DNA from: DASWUZ01 sp036401395
GTDB lineage: Bacteria > Acidobacteriota > Terriglobia > Terriglobales > Acidobacteriaceae
Length of the DNA stretch: 22,626 nt
Reading direction: 5' to 3'
Assembly (NCBI GenBank): GCA_036401395.1
Contig: DASWUZ010000336.1
Coordinates: 1 to 22,626, forward strand
Each line of letters begins with the position of its first letter. The stretch's first letter is position 1. Below the pieces are notes generated by a model. That model saw only the letters and a list, made by a program, of their open reading frames with translations, did not search any database and was not told the origin of the DNA. Of the stretch, positions 1 through 7,566 are shown one piece after another. The position numbers and the translations under genes are program-made.

Positions 1-2262
1 CGCGTCTTCCCAGGGATTGCACGCGCTTCCAGCCCCACACGGCTCTTTGCGCCGCCTTCAACGAAGGCAATCGATACCCTGGCCAATCGACTCGGCACGA
101 CCACGGCTGTCGCGGCGGCCGATTATCAATCTGTGCTCGATGGGCTAGCGAGCCTGCTTGGTTCCGTCTCCAGGTCCGCCCATCAGGTGATCCTGTTCCC
201 TAAACTGGATTGGCAGGTGAATAGTCGCAATCACCTGACCTTTCAATACAACCGCATGCGATGGCGGTCCCCCAACGGAGTGCAAACCGGAGCCTCAGAT
301 ATTTTTGGAATCAACAGCTTTGGTGATGATTTCGTCAAGGAAGACTGGGGCATCGCCCGCTGGGAACTCTTCCTTACGCCAAATATCCTGAACGAGATGC
401 GCTTCCAATATGGCCGCGACACCGAGTCGGAGCTAAGCCGCCCCCCAGGAGTGTTTGAGAAGAGCTTCGCCAACAATCAATTCGGGAAGCCTCCGCAGAT
501 TTCGCTCGCCAGCGGCAGCGGGTTCACCTTTGGCAAACCATCTTTCCTCGACCGCGTCGCTTACCCCGACGAGCGCCGCGAACAATTTGTCGACACGGCC
601 ACCTGGGTAAGGGGCGATCATGTCTTCAAGGCCGGCTACGACACCAGCCGCGTCAGCGATTACACCAATAATCTATATGACGGCGGCGGCACTTATACCT
701 ACACCAATGTCCTTAATTTCGCCTCTGACTACTTTGCTCCCAGTCATTGCGACTCGTCAGGCCCCGGGGTAGGAACCTTGCCTTGCTACTCTCACTTCAC
801 GCAGGCGCTTGGAACTACCCGGTTCGAATTTTCTACGGTTGACTATGCCGGCTTCGTTACAGATGAATGGAAGATAAGGCCCGGTGTCACTCTGAGTGCG
901 GGTATTCGCTACGAATATGAGCGGCTACCGAAGAATATTCCATCGCTGGTGAACGCCGATATTCCCCAGACAGCAAATGTTCCCAACGACAGGAATAACT
1001 TCGGACCGCGGCTAGGCATTGCATGGGATGTTTTTGGCAACGGAAAGACGGTCGTTCGCGCCGGATATGGGATCTACTTTGGGCGCATCATCAACTCGAC
1101 GGTGTTTGCGGCATTGACGGGGACCGGCGCCCCGGCGGCGCAACGCAGTTACTACCTTCGGCCAGTCGATCTGGGTGCTCCTGCCTTTCCCGGCGTGCTC
1201 GCCTCCTCATCTTCGACAACAATTACGCCCAGCGCTACTTATTTTGACAAACGGTTCCAGAATCCGCAGGTGCATGAGGTCGAAGTGTCTGTTGGACAGG
1301 AGGCCGGCAAAGCAACGGAGGTCACGGCAAGCCTGCTGCTCAGCCTGGGACGAGAGCTGCCCAACTTCGTCGACACCAATGTAGACATGAGCGCGGTCCA
1401 GCGGATTCAGTATGTAGTCACAGACCCGGGGGGGATGGGACCGCTAAAGGGTATTAACTACTATAGCCCGTTCTACTCGGCCCGCATTAATCCCAACTAT
1501 AAGTTCATTACTAATATATTCAGCGAGACTAATTCCCTGTATAAGGCGGGAATGTTCAAAGTCAACCATAGAATGGGCCGCATCTTCGATCTGCACGCTT
1601 CTTATACTTACTCTCGCTCCGCCGACTTCAACCAGAATGAGGCGACCTTCGCTGAGAACAACGACATCCTCGATCCAGCGAATTTCAAGAGCGAATATGG
1701 GACTTCCGACTTTGACGTGCGCAATCGAGTCACCGGATCGGCGATAATCCGGATGCCCTGGAAGCAGGCAAAGCTAAGGACCCGGATCTTCGGAGGTTTC
1801 TCCGTCGCTCCTGTAGCTGAGTTTCGCACCGGGCTACCGTATACACTGCGGACGAGCGGATCAGTTCCATCAATCAAGTATCTCGATGCGGCTGGGAAAG
1901 TACAGACCCTTAGCGGCCTGGGGGCCAATGTCAACGGATCAGGCGGCGACAATAGGATCGGGATCATCGGCCGCAATACCTTCCGTTACCCAGCGGTGTG
2001 GAGTACCGATGCCAGGGTGACGAAGCGTACTCCGCTGAGCGATCGAGTGGACCTGGACTTCATCGCTGAAGTATTCAATGTGCTTAATCACCAGAACGTC
2101 ACCCGTACCAACACCATCGGTTACGCGATCAGCGGAGCGACCACAGTTGGTGGGCCGGACCGGCTGACCTACCAGCCGGGCTTTGGCGAGATCACCAATT
2201 CGAACAGCAATACGCTGTACCGGGAGCGTCAGATACAAGTGGCCCTCCGCTTGACATTCTAG
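1..2262 (+). CDS. TonB-dependent receptor, Oar-like, C-terminal part (5' truncated)
   Basis: Outer-membrane receptor of the carboxypeptidase-regulatory/TonB-dependent type expanded in acidobacteria; such proteins move oligosaccharides or other large ligands into the periplasm using TonB energy. The frame is open from base 1 with no stop, so a GTG at 133 is not the true start: the N-terminal signal peptide, regulatory-like domain and plug lie upstream of the window. What remains is beta-barrel. Visible family signatures are the strand pair FPKLDWQVNSRNHLTFQYNR, a GPRLGIAWDVFGNGKTVVRA turn, an RAGYGIYFGR strand, and a barrel-closing terminus RQIQVALRLTF ending in Phe, the usual Bam recognition residue. 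The substrate cannot be told. The gene is followed by about 200 bases without a gene and then a convergent gene. Confidence 0.85.
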   Translation, partial: RVFPGIARASSPTRLFAPPSTKAIDTLANRLGTTTAVAAADYQSVLDGLASLLGSVSRSAHQVILFPKLDWQVNSRNHLTFQYNRMRWRSPNGVQTGASDIFGINSFGDDFVKEDWGIARWELFLTPNILNEMRFQYGRDTESELSRPPGVFEKSFANNQFGKPPQISLASGSGFTFGKPSFLDRVAYPDERREQFVDTATWVRGDHVFKAGYDTSRVSDYTNNLYDGGGTYTYTNVLNFASDYFAPSHCDSSGPGVGTLPCYSHFTQALGTTRFEFSTVDYAGFVTDEWKIRPGVTLSAGIRYEYERLPKNIPSLVNADIPQTANVPNDRNNFGPRLGIAWDVFGNGKTVVRAGYGIYFGRIINSTVFAALTGTGAPAAQRSYYLRPVDLGAPAFPGVLASSSSTTITPSATYFDKRFQNPQVHEVEVSVGQEAGKATEVTASLLLSLGRELPNFVDTNVDMSAVQRIQYVVTDPGGMGPLKGINYYSPFYSARINPNYKFITNIFSETNSLYKAGMFKVNHRMGRIFDLHASYTYSRSADFNQNEATFAENNDILDPANFKSEYGTSDFDVRNRVTGSAIIRMPWKQAKLRTRIFGGFSVAPVAEFRTGLPYTLRTSGSVPSIKYLDAAGKVQTLSGLGANVNGSGGDNRIGIIGRNTFRYPAVWSTDARVTKRTPLSDRVDLDFIAEVFNVLNHQNVTRTNTIGYAISGATTVGGPDRLTYQPGFGEITNSNSNTLYRERQIQVALRLTF

Positions 2263-2414
2263 TAGTCAGCTTGAGGGCAGCGCCACAGCACACGAAATCG
2301 AATCAACGCGGACAATAATGCCGATATAACATTTTACTTAATATAATATCCAGGCCACACCTCAACTGCTCCCTTGTCGAGCCCGTGGTTTTATTTCGTC
2401 AACGCGCGCGGCTA

Positions 2415-2448
2415 ACCCGACTTAACCGGGTACTACATTGAAAATGTA
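2415..2448. terminator. Two small hairpins between convergent genes
   Basis: ACCCG (2415-2419) pairs with CGGGT (2427-2431) around a 7-base loop, and TACATT (2434-2439) pairs perfectly with AATGTA (2443-2448) around GAA. They sit between the receptor stop (2262) and the stop of the convergent DUF6599-like gene (2460). There is no long T run, so termination is only a guess. The rest of 2263-2459 holds an AT-rich patch near 2325-2352 and nothing else I recognise. Confidence 0.3.
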
Positions 2449-2459
2449 CTTTCCGAAAG

Positions 2460-3665
2460 CTAGTCCCGATCAAGGCGCAGACTAATAAACTCAGCGTCCT
2501 GCAAAGTAGAGATAGGTTTACCTCGCAGAGTCCGGTACAAAGCCCGTCCTCCACCGAGGAACACGCCAATCACCAGGGCCGCCCCGCAGAGTATCCCGGA
2601 GAGGGCGGCGATACTAAGCAGAAGCCGGCCGGTCTTTGAGACCTCGCTAGTATAACCGGCCGGATTGTTCCACGTTACCTCGGCTAGATAGTTCACCTGG
2701 TTCTCGAGCTTCTGCGCTTCGACGCCGGGCAACGACCCCGTGGTCACCGCCAGCAAAGGCCCACTGCGGCGGCAGAGCAGCGACTCCGGCGAACTCTCAG
2801 CCAGCGCCTGCGGCCAGGCAGCCTGTTGCGAGTTGCCTGCCTTAAAGAATGCCAGGATTGCCTGCTGGCGTTCAATCGCCAGCTGCGGCGTCGGATAGTT
2901 AATCAGCGTGAGCACCCCGTCCCGTCCCGTGCTCGTGTAGGCGGCGCTCAAAGTCTCGGCGCCCCGATCAAATCCCACGAGCCCCGGCGGCAGCACTCCG
3001 CCGCTATGCACATAACCAGCCGGCCCCAGCGCGTAGCGGGTCGAGAGCGCCTCGAGTCGGGTGGGAGCGATGCCTTTCTCCGGCAGATAACGGGGCAGCG
3101 TCGGCAGCACTCCCGCACTCCCGTTCGCCTCGGGGAGCATCTGCGCCAGCTCACGCAGTTCAGCCGCCGACATTGCGCTCAGGTGGTCGAAGGTAGCGTC
3201 AACCACCGTCGTTCCGTGCCAGAAAAGAATGTGCGTGCCGTCGTTGGCCGCACCCTGGCCGATGTCCTCCTGGCGCATGCCCGGGCGGCGGTAAAAGGTG
3301 TAAGCCGCATAAGCACCGGAAGCATCGGCAAACCGGATTGCCCGCACATTCAACTTACCGTCTTCGCGGCTGTAGTCGCCGGCGGCAAACTCAACGAAGC
3401 CATCCTCGCCCAGCACGTCAGCATTGCCTGAGTCGGCGGCGGCCGCGGATGTGCTCTGCTGCATGGGGCCGGCAAGGTTCCACCCCGCGAACCCGGCGGG
3501 CAGCAGCGCAGGGGCCTTAGAATGAACCGCACCGCCGCTGTTCGCCTGGGCCGGCGCTCGAGCGGGTATCAAAAGCGGAAGCGTAAACACCGCAAGTACA
3601 AGGCCGGACCTGCACAGCTTCGGGCCGAAACACTGCGCAGTTGCGGACGTAAGAAGAGTAGACAT
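2460..3665 (-). CDS. Secreted, C-terminally anchored DUF6599-like protein
   Basis: Function unknown. From the ATG at 3665 the protein is 401 residues. It has an N-terminal hydrophobic signal (RSGLVLAVFTLPLLIPARA, ending APAQA), a long extracytoplasmic domain, and one C-terminal membrane helix (LLLSIAALSGILCGAALVIG) followed by a short basic tail. The pattern LLPAGFAGWNL, then a VRAIRFADASGAYAAYTFYR block, a repeated test-like half and LINYPTPQLAIERQQ resembles the acidobacterial DUF6599 family; this assignment is from memory of the family, not a search. Starts upstream at 3680, 3737 and 3818 are in frame; 3818 would run into the start of the divergent gene at 3808, and no start has a strong ribosome-binding site, so the start is uncertain. 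Monocistronic by position. Confidence 0.7.
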   Translation of the reverse strand: MSTLLTSATAQCFGPKLCRSGLVLAVFTLPLLIPARAPAQANSGGAVHSKAPALLPAGFAGWNLAGPMQQSTSAAAADSGNADVLGEDGFVEFAAGDYSREDGKLNVRAIRFADASGAYAAYTFYRRPGMRQEDIGQGAANDGTHILFWHGTTVVDATFDHLSAMSAAELRELAQMLPEANGSAGVLPTLPRYLPEKGIAPTRLEALSTRYALGPAGYVHSGGVLPPGLVGFDRGAETLSAAYTSTGRDGVLTLINYPTPQLAIERQQAILAFFKAGNSQQAAWPQALAESSPESLLCRRSGPLLAVTTGSLPGVEAQKLENQVNYLAEVTWNNPAGYTSEVSKTGRLLLSIAALSGILCGAALVIGVFLGGGRALYRTLRGKPISTLQDAEFISLRLDRD

Positions 3666-3807
3666 GGCGCGAAGAAGCATACGAATCTTTGACGAGACTA
3701 CCACCGCAGACGCCGCGCTGGACTGTACCTCTTTCATGCCGTCGATACACCTGCTGCATTTCAGTCGGGTTGCCAGGCGAGTCTGCCCGGCAAGAGCTAA
3801 GGCTAAG

Positions 3808-4284
3808 ATGATTGGCATGGATGCTGAGAGGGTTCGCGGTGCTTTGCTGAAGCTGCCTCTTGTGGTCGAGACGATGCAGTGGGGCGATAACCTTGTTTAC
3901 TGGGTGGGAGACAAGGCGGTTGGCGGGAAGATGTTCGCGCTGGTGAATCTTGACCAGGCTGGTCATGGGAGTGGGCCTGCGCTGGTCATGTCTTTTTGGG
4001 TGGGGCCGGAGCGGTTTGCTGAACTCGTTGAACGGGAGAGTGTTGTTCCAGCTCCTTATATGGCTCGGATTTACTGGATTGCGCTGGAGGGCTGGAACGC
4101 GCTGCCGAGCGGGGAGCTGATTTCGCTGTTGAAAGATGCTCGGGAAGCCACTTATCAAAAGCTGCCGCAACGAACGAAGGACGTGCTGGCGCTGCCGTCT
4201 AAAGATTTGAGCAACTTGGTGGCGGAACGCAGGAAACTCCTGGCAGTTAAGACCAAAGGAAAAGGCAGCCAAAGAGCAGGCTAG
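3808..4284 (+). CDS. MmcQ/YjbR-family protein with interrupted basic tail
   Basis: YjbR/MmcQ proteins are small cytoplasmic proteins with a CyaY-like, double-wing DNA-binding fold; their role is poorly known. The core is recognisable: ETMQWGDNLVYWVGDKAVGG, KMFALVNLD, a PAPYMARIYWIALEG block and a final helix LISLLKDAREATYQKLPQRT. Start chosen at 3808 because TAAGG (3798-3802) lies 5 bases upstream; a longer open frame to 3664 would overlap the divergent gene's leader. At 158 residues it is longer than the roughly 115-120 usual core; the extra is a C-terminal tail ending KTKGKGSQRAG. Reading one frame over from about 4256 gives a longer Lys/Ala/Pro-rich tail to a TGA at 4370-4372, which suggests a one-base indel near 4256-4262 shortened the tail. 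Confidence 0.8.
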   Translation: MIGMDAERVRGALLKLPLVVETMQWGDNLVYWVGDKAVGGKMFALVNLDQAGHGSGPALVMSFWVGPERFAELVERESVVPAPYMARIYWIALEGWNALPSGELISLLKDAREATYQKLPQRTKDVLALPSKDLSNLVAERRKLLAVKTKGKGSQRAG

Positions 4285-4444
4285 GAAAGCAAGTTCGTCA
4301 GGTGCGAAACGCGCGGTTGGCAACAGGGCGCCTGCACCGAAACCGGCGCGTACTCAGAAACCGAAGGGCTGACGGTAGTGCGCATGCTTAACGTCGCTGA
4401 GTCATGAAGTTGCGCCATGCGTGAACGTGCAGTAGCGTGATTTG

Positions 4445-5304
4445 ATGGCTGGAGTTGAGCTTTCGCTTGAGGGTAAGGTTGCGCTGATTACTGGCGGGTC
4501 GCGTGGGATTGGCGCGGCGACGGTGCGGCTGTTTACGGCGGCTGGGGCTCGGGTCGCCTTCAGCTATCGGGTGGCGACGGATGAGGCGCGGACGTTGGTT
4601 GACGAGTGCGGAGCGCTGGCGGGCGAGCCTGGGCGGTGCGTCGCTATCCAACAGGAACTGTCGACACCGAAGGAAGGCCGGACGCTGGTTTCAAAGACGG
4701 TGGATGCGTTTGGGCGGCTGGATTGCCTGGTTGTGAATCATGGGATCTGGGGTGCGGAGAGCGCTCCGATCGCAAAGATGAGCGAGGCGCAGTGGAGCCG
4801 GACGATGGGCGTGATTTGGACAGCGTCTTCGGGCTGGTGCAGGCGGCGGTCGGGCAGATGCAGCGGCAGGGTCGCGGGGCTGAATCGAATACCGCAGGAC
4901 ACGACGGCTCACCGTTGCATAGCGCCGCGGCTGGGCATAGCGCTGCGGCGGGACACATCGTGTTGATCAGTTCGACGGCGGGGCAGCGTGGCGAGGCTTT
5001 TCATGCCGATTATGCAGTGACCAAGGGCGCGCTTATCAGTCTTACCAAGAGTCTTTCAAGCGAACTGGCGCGAGACGGCATCTACGTAAATTGTGTTGCG
5101 CCGGGGTGGGTCGCGACCGAGATGTCGGCGCCGGCGCTTGATGATCCGGCGACGAGGGACGGTATCTTTGCGGGAATTCCGCTGGGCCGGGTAGCAACGC
5201 CGTTCGAAGTAGCAGGTCCCATATTATTTCTGTGTACGCCGCTGGCCGGGTTCATCAGCGGCGAGGTTTTGAACGTCAATGGCGGCGCGGTGCTGGTGGG
5301 TTAG
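4445..5304 (+). pseudogene. Short-chain dehydrogenase/reductase (FabG-like), frameshifted
   Basis: NAD(P)-dependent oxidoreductase of the classical SDR family. The first half (ATG 4445) carries the Rossmann motif TGGSRGIG at residues 16-23 and the NNAG-equivalent VVNHG. After Val123 (codon 4811-4813) the sequence reads GTG-AT-TTG-GAC, where the family has V-N-L-D; restoring one base gives V-N-L-D-S-V-F-G-L-V and joins the second half in frame 1. That half has the catalytic Ser (LISSTAG), the YxxxK pair (DYAVTKG), APGWVATEM, and ends VNGGAVLVG at 5304. Left uncorrected, the first half stops at 4966. The loop before the catalytic Ser has about 25 extra residues including a tandem SAAAGH repeat. 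The deletion could be a sequencing error; otherwise the enzyme is dead. Substrate unknown. Confidence 0.8.
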
Positions 5305-5356
5305 CAACTGAGGTGAGGTTGACGCTATACGGGCCAGCGATGAGGGACGAGAACGA

Positions 5357-6184
5357 ATGTTGAAATTGAAGCGGCTTGCGGTTAGCAGATTTCTGCCGGT
5401 CTTGAGTTTTGTTTGGACCATGACCGTGGTCACGGCTTTGATTTCGCCCGTGGCGCTGAAGGCGCAGGATCCGGATGCAAAGGCAAACAGTCAGAAGGCC
5501 CGCGCGGCCCTCGATGCCATGGTTCGCGCGCTGGGGGGCGACGCGTGGCTTAACTTGAAGGACACAACGCTGCAGGGACGCACTTCGGGGTTTTATCAGG
5601 GCAAGCCTACCGGCGAGATCACGGACTACTGGGACTTCCACCAGTTCCCTGACAAGCAGCGGATCGAACTGACCAAGAAGCGCGACTGGATTGTAATCTA
5701 CAACGGTAAAGAGGCCTGGGAAGTGACCTATCAGGGCAAGAAGGCACTGCCGAAGGCCGAGGTTGAGGACTATCAGCGCCGTCGCGATCACTCCATCGAA
5801 ATGGCTGTGCGGGTGTGGTTGAAGGACCCGCGTACCGTGCTGATTTTTGACGGGCAGACGATGGTGGAACGCCACCTGGCGGACCAGGTCACGCTGCTTT
5901 CAGCGGACAATGACAACATCACGATTCAGATGGATGCGCAAGACCACCTGCCGCTGCGGCGGAGTTTCACCTGGCGCGACCCGCTCTATAAGGACAAGAA
6001 CGAGGACGCGGATGAGTTCGACGATTACCACCCTATAGAGGGGATCCCTACACCTTTTGCGGTGAGTCGCTTTCATAACGGCGACATGGTGAATCAGCGG
6101 TTTCTTTATCACGCGAGTTATAACTCCGGGATGGCGGATTCCCTGTTCGACGTGGATGCGGCGGTCAGGAAGTTTAAGAAGTAG
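5357..6184 (+). CDS. Secreted LolA-fold-like protein of unknown function
   Basis: A 275-residue exported protein with a long N-terminal signal (SRFLPVLSFVWTMTVVTALI, cleavage likely after ALKA). The mature part alternates short beta strands with charged turns (LKDTTLQGRTSGFYQGKPTG, then IVIYNGKEAWEVTYQGKKAL), in the style of outer-membrane lipoprotein-sorting (LolA/LolB/DUF4292) folds; there is no lipobox Cys, so it is probably periplasmic. I do not recognise a specific family. An SD-like GAGGGACGAG lies just before the ATG. Its stop TAG overlaps the GTG start of the next gene by one base, so the two are probably translated together, and this protein may serve the neighbouring sugar dehydrogenase. 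Confidence 0.7.
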   Translation: MLKLKRLAVSRFLPVLSFVWTMTVVTALISPVALKAQDPDAKANSQKARAALDAMVRALGGDAWLNLKDTTLQGRTSGFYQGKPTGEITDYWDFHQFPDKQRIELTKKRDWIVIYNGKEAWEVTYQGKKALPKAEVEDYQRRRDHSIEMAVRVWLKDPRTVLIFDGQTMVERHLADQVTLLSADNDNITIQMDAQDHLPLRRSFTWRDPLYKDKNEDADEFDDYHPIEGIPTPFAVSRFHNGDMVNQRFLYHASYNSGMADSLFDVDAAVRKFKK

Positions 6185-7491
6185 TGGCTGCGTTGCTTCC
6201 GGTGCGGAGAACCATTTTCAGGAGTCGCCGGTTCTCCGGATTAGCGTCTACCACGCTCCGCCGGGCGATCGTTGCGGCCCTCGTAACGGCTGGTGTAGTT
6301 GCCGCGCAGACGCGAGCTGCTTCGGGGCGGGCGCTGCAAAAGTTGACTCCGCATGTGGTTCGGCTTGCGAACGGGAAGTCTTTCTCGCTCGACCTTCCTG
6401 CGGATTTTGAGATCGACGTGGCGGCCGAGGGGCTTCACCGGGTGCGATTTTTGGCGCGTGCTCCGGATGGACGCATCTTGACGACCGACATGCATGACCG
6501 TTCGGATAACTCTCTGGGCGTGGTTTATATTCTCGATGGTTTTGACGCGGCTACGGGAAGGTTTGCGCGGGTAATTCCTTACCTGCAGCATCTTCGCAAC
6601 CCTAATGATGTGGCGTTTTACACGGACCATGACGGCCAGAGCTGGCTCTATCTGCCGCTGACTGACAAGCTGGAGCGCTTCCGCTATAAGGCTGGGGACA
6701 TTGCGCCGACGGGGCCGCCGGAGATCTTGGCGACGTACCCGGACTACGGTCTCAACTACAAATATGGCGGCTGGCACCTGACGCGCACGGTCGTGATGGG
6801 AAGCGATCATCGGCGCGATACGCTGTTTGTTTCGGTGGGCAGCAGCTGCAATAACTGCGAAGAGAAAGAGCCGATTCGCGCCACGATTTCCGCGATGGAT
6901 CCCGATGGGAAGAATGCGCGGGTGATCGCGCGCGGCATGCGTAACGCGGTTGGGCTGAGGTTTGTTGGGAACACGCTCTACGCGACTAACATGGGCGGGG
7001 ACCACCTGGGGGATGAGGCTCCGGACGATCCGATGTTTGCGCTTGACCTCGCCGGCAGCGAACCAAACAACTATGGGTGGCCTTATTGCTACTTTCAACA
7101 TGGCAAGGTGGTGCCGGACCCGATGTTCGCCGGTTCGCCGAAGAAGGTGGATTGCGGTGTGGCGCCTTCCACATATGCTGTGTTTGCTGCGCATAGCGCG
7201 CCGTTGGGGCTGGAATATTTTGATCGCGCCGCGGATCCTGCCCTTGGTGGGTCGTTTTTAGTGGCGCTGCATGGCGCTTCGAAGGTGAGTCTCGGGACCG
7301 GCTATCGCGTCGTGCGGGTCGCGGCTGGGAAGCACGGCGGTCTGCCTGAGGATTTCCTCACCGGGTTCTTGAGGCGGGGCGTGGTCTACGGCCGGCCCTG
7401 CGGCATCTTGAGGGTTGGACCAGATGCGTTTCTACTTACCGATGATGAGGCAGGCGTGGTCTACTACGTTCATCATGCTACGCCAAAGTAA
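6184..7491 (+). CDS. PQQ-type glucose/sorbosone dehydrogenase-like protein
   Basis: Beta-propeller oxidoreductase of the soluble glucose/sorbosone dehydrogenase family, which oxidises aldoses in the periplasm, usually with pyrroloquinoline quinone. Family marks in order: RVRFLARAPDGRIL, the LRNPNDVAF strand, the Cys pair SVGSSCNNCEEKEPIRA, then DPDGKNARVIARGMRNAVGL, TNMGGDHLGDEAPDD, NNYGWPYCYF and SLGTGYRVVRV. An arginine-rich N-terminus with a hydrophobic stretch (RRAIVAALVTAGVVAAQ) is a signal peptide. The GTG at 6184 shares its G with the previous stop (TAGTG), and AGGAAG at 6166-6171 is a possible ribosome-binding site; later GTG/TTG starts are possible. PQQ use cannot be proven from sequence alone and no PQQ biosynthesis gene is in view. 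Confidence 0.75.
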   Translation: MAALLPVRRTIFRSRRFSGLASTTLRRAIVAALVTAGVVAAQTRAASGRALQKLTPHVVRLANGKSFSLDLPADFEIDVAAEGLHRVRFLARAPDGRILTTDMHDRSDNSLGVVYILDGFDAATGRFARVIPYLQHLRNPNDVAFYTDHDGQSWLYLPLTDKLERFRYKAGDIAPTGPPEILATYPDYGLNYKYGGWHLTRTVVMGSDHRRDTLFVSVGSSCNNCEEKEPIRATISAMDPDGKNARVIARGMRNAVGLRFVGNTLYATNMGGDHLGDEAPDDPMFALDLAGSEPNNYGWPYCYFQHGKVVPDPMFAGSPKKVDCGVAPSTYAVFAAHSAPLGLEYFDRAADPALGGSFLVALHGASKVSLGTGYRVVRVAAGKHGGLPEDFLTGFLRRGVVYGRPCGILRVGPDAFLLTDDEAGVVYYVHHATPK

Positions 7492-7551
7492 TGTGGTGTT
7501 TAGCAAGGCTTAAAACCATCATCCGGATTCATTACTATGCGTGAAAAGCCC

Positions 7552-7557
7552 TATAAT
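7552..7557 (+). promoter_or_regulatory. Possible -10 box close to a start codon
   Basis: A perfect TATAAT ends 9 bases before the ATG at 7567. If it is a real -10 box, the transcript of the TPR gene would be almost leaderless, which fits the lack of a Shine-Dalgarno sequence there. No convincing -35 lies 16-18 bases upstream (TTCATT at 7528-7533 is weak). Confidence 0.3.
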
Positions 7558-7566
7558 CATCGCCAA

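Noticed and set aside
133..135. GTG at 133 as the start of the first receptor
   Set aside because: The frame is open to base 1 and continues receptor-like sequence, and the protein lacks a signal peptide and plug from this point.
2826..3431. 201-codon plus-strand frame inside the DUF6599-like gene
   Set aside because: Arg/Gln-rich with no fold features; the minus-strand protein has a signal peptide, membrane helix and family pattern.
3517..4323. 268-codon minus-strand frame over the YjbR-like gene
   Set aside because: Opposite strand of a recognisable family gene; composition is typical of an antisense shadow.
6241..7194. 317-codon open frame on the minus strand within the sugar dehydrogenase gene
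   Set aside because: Arg/Val/His-rich translation with no domain; a mirror frame of a GC-rich gene that has clear family motifs on the plus strand.
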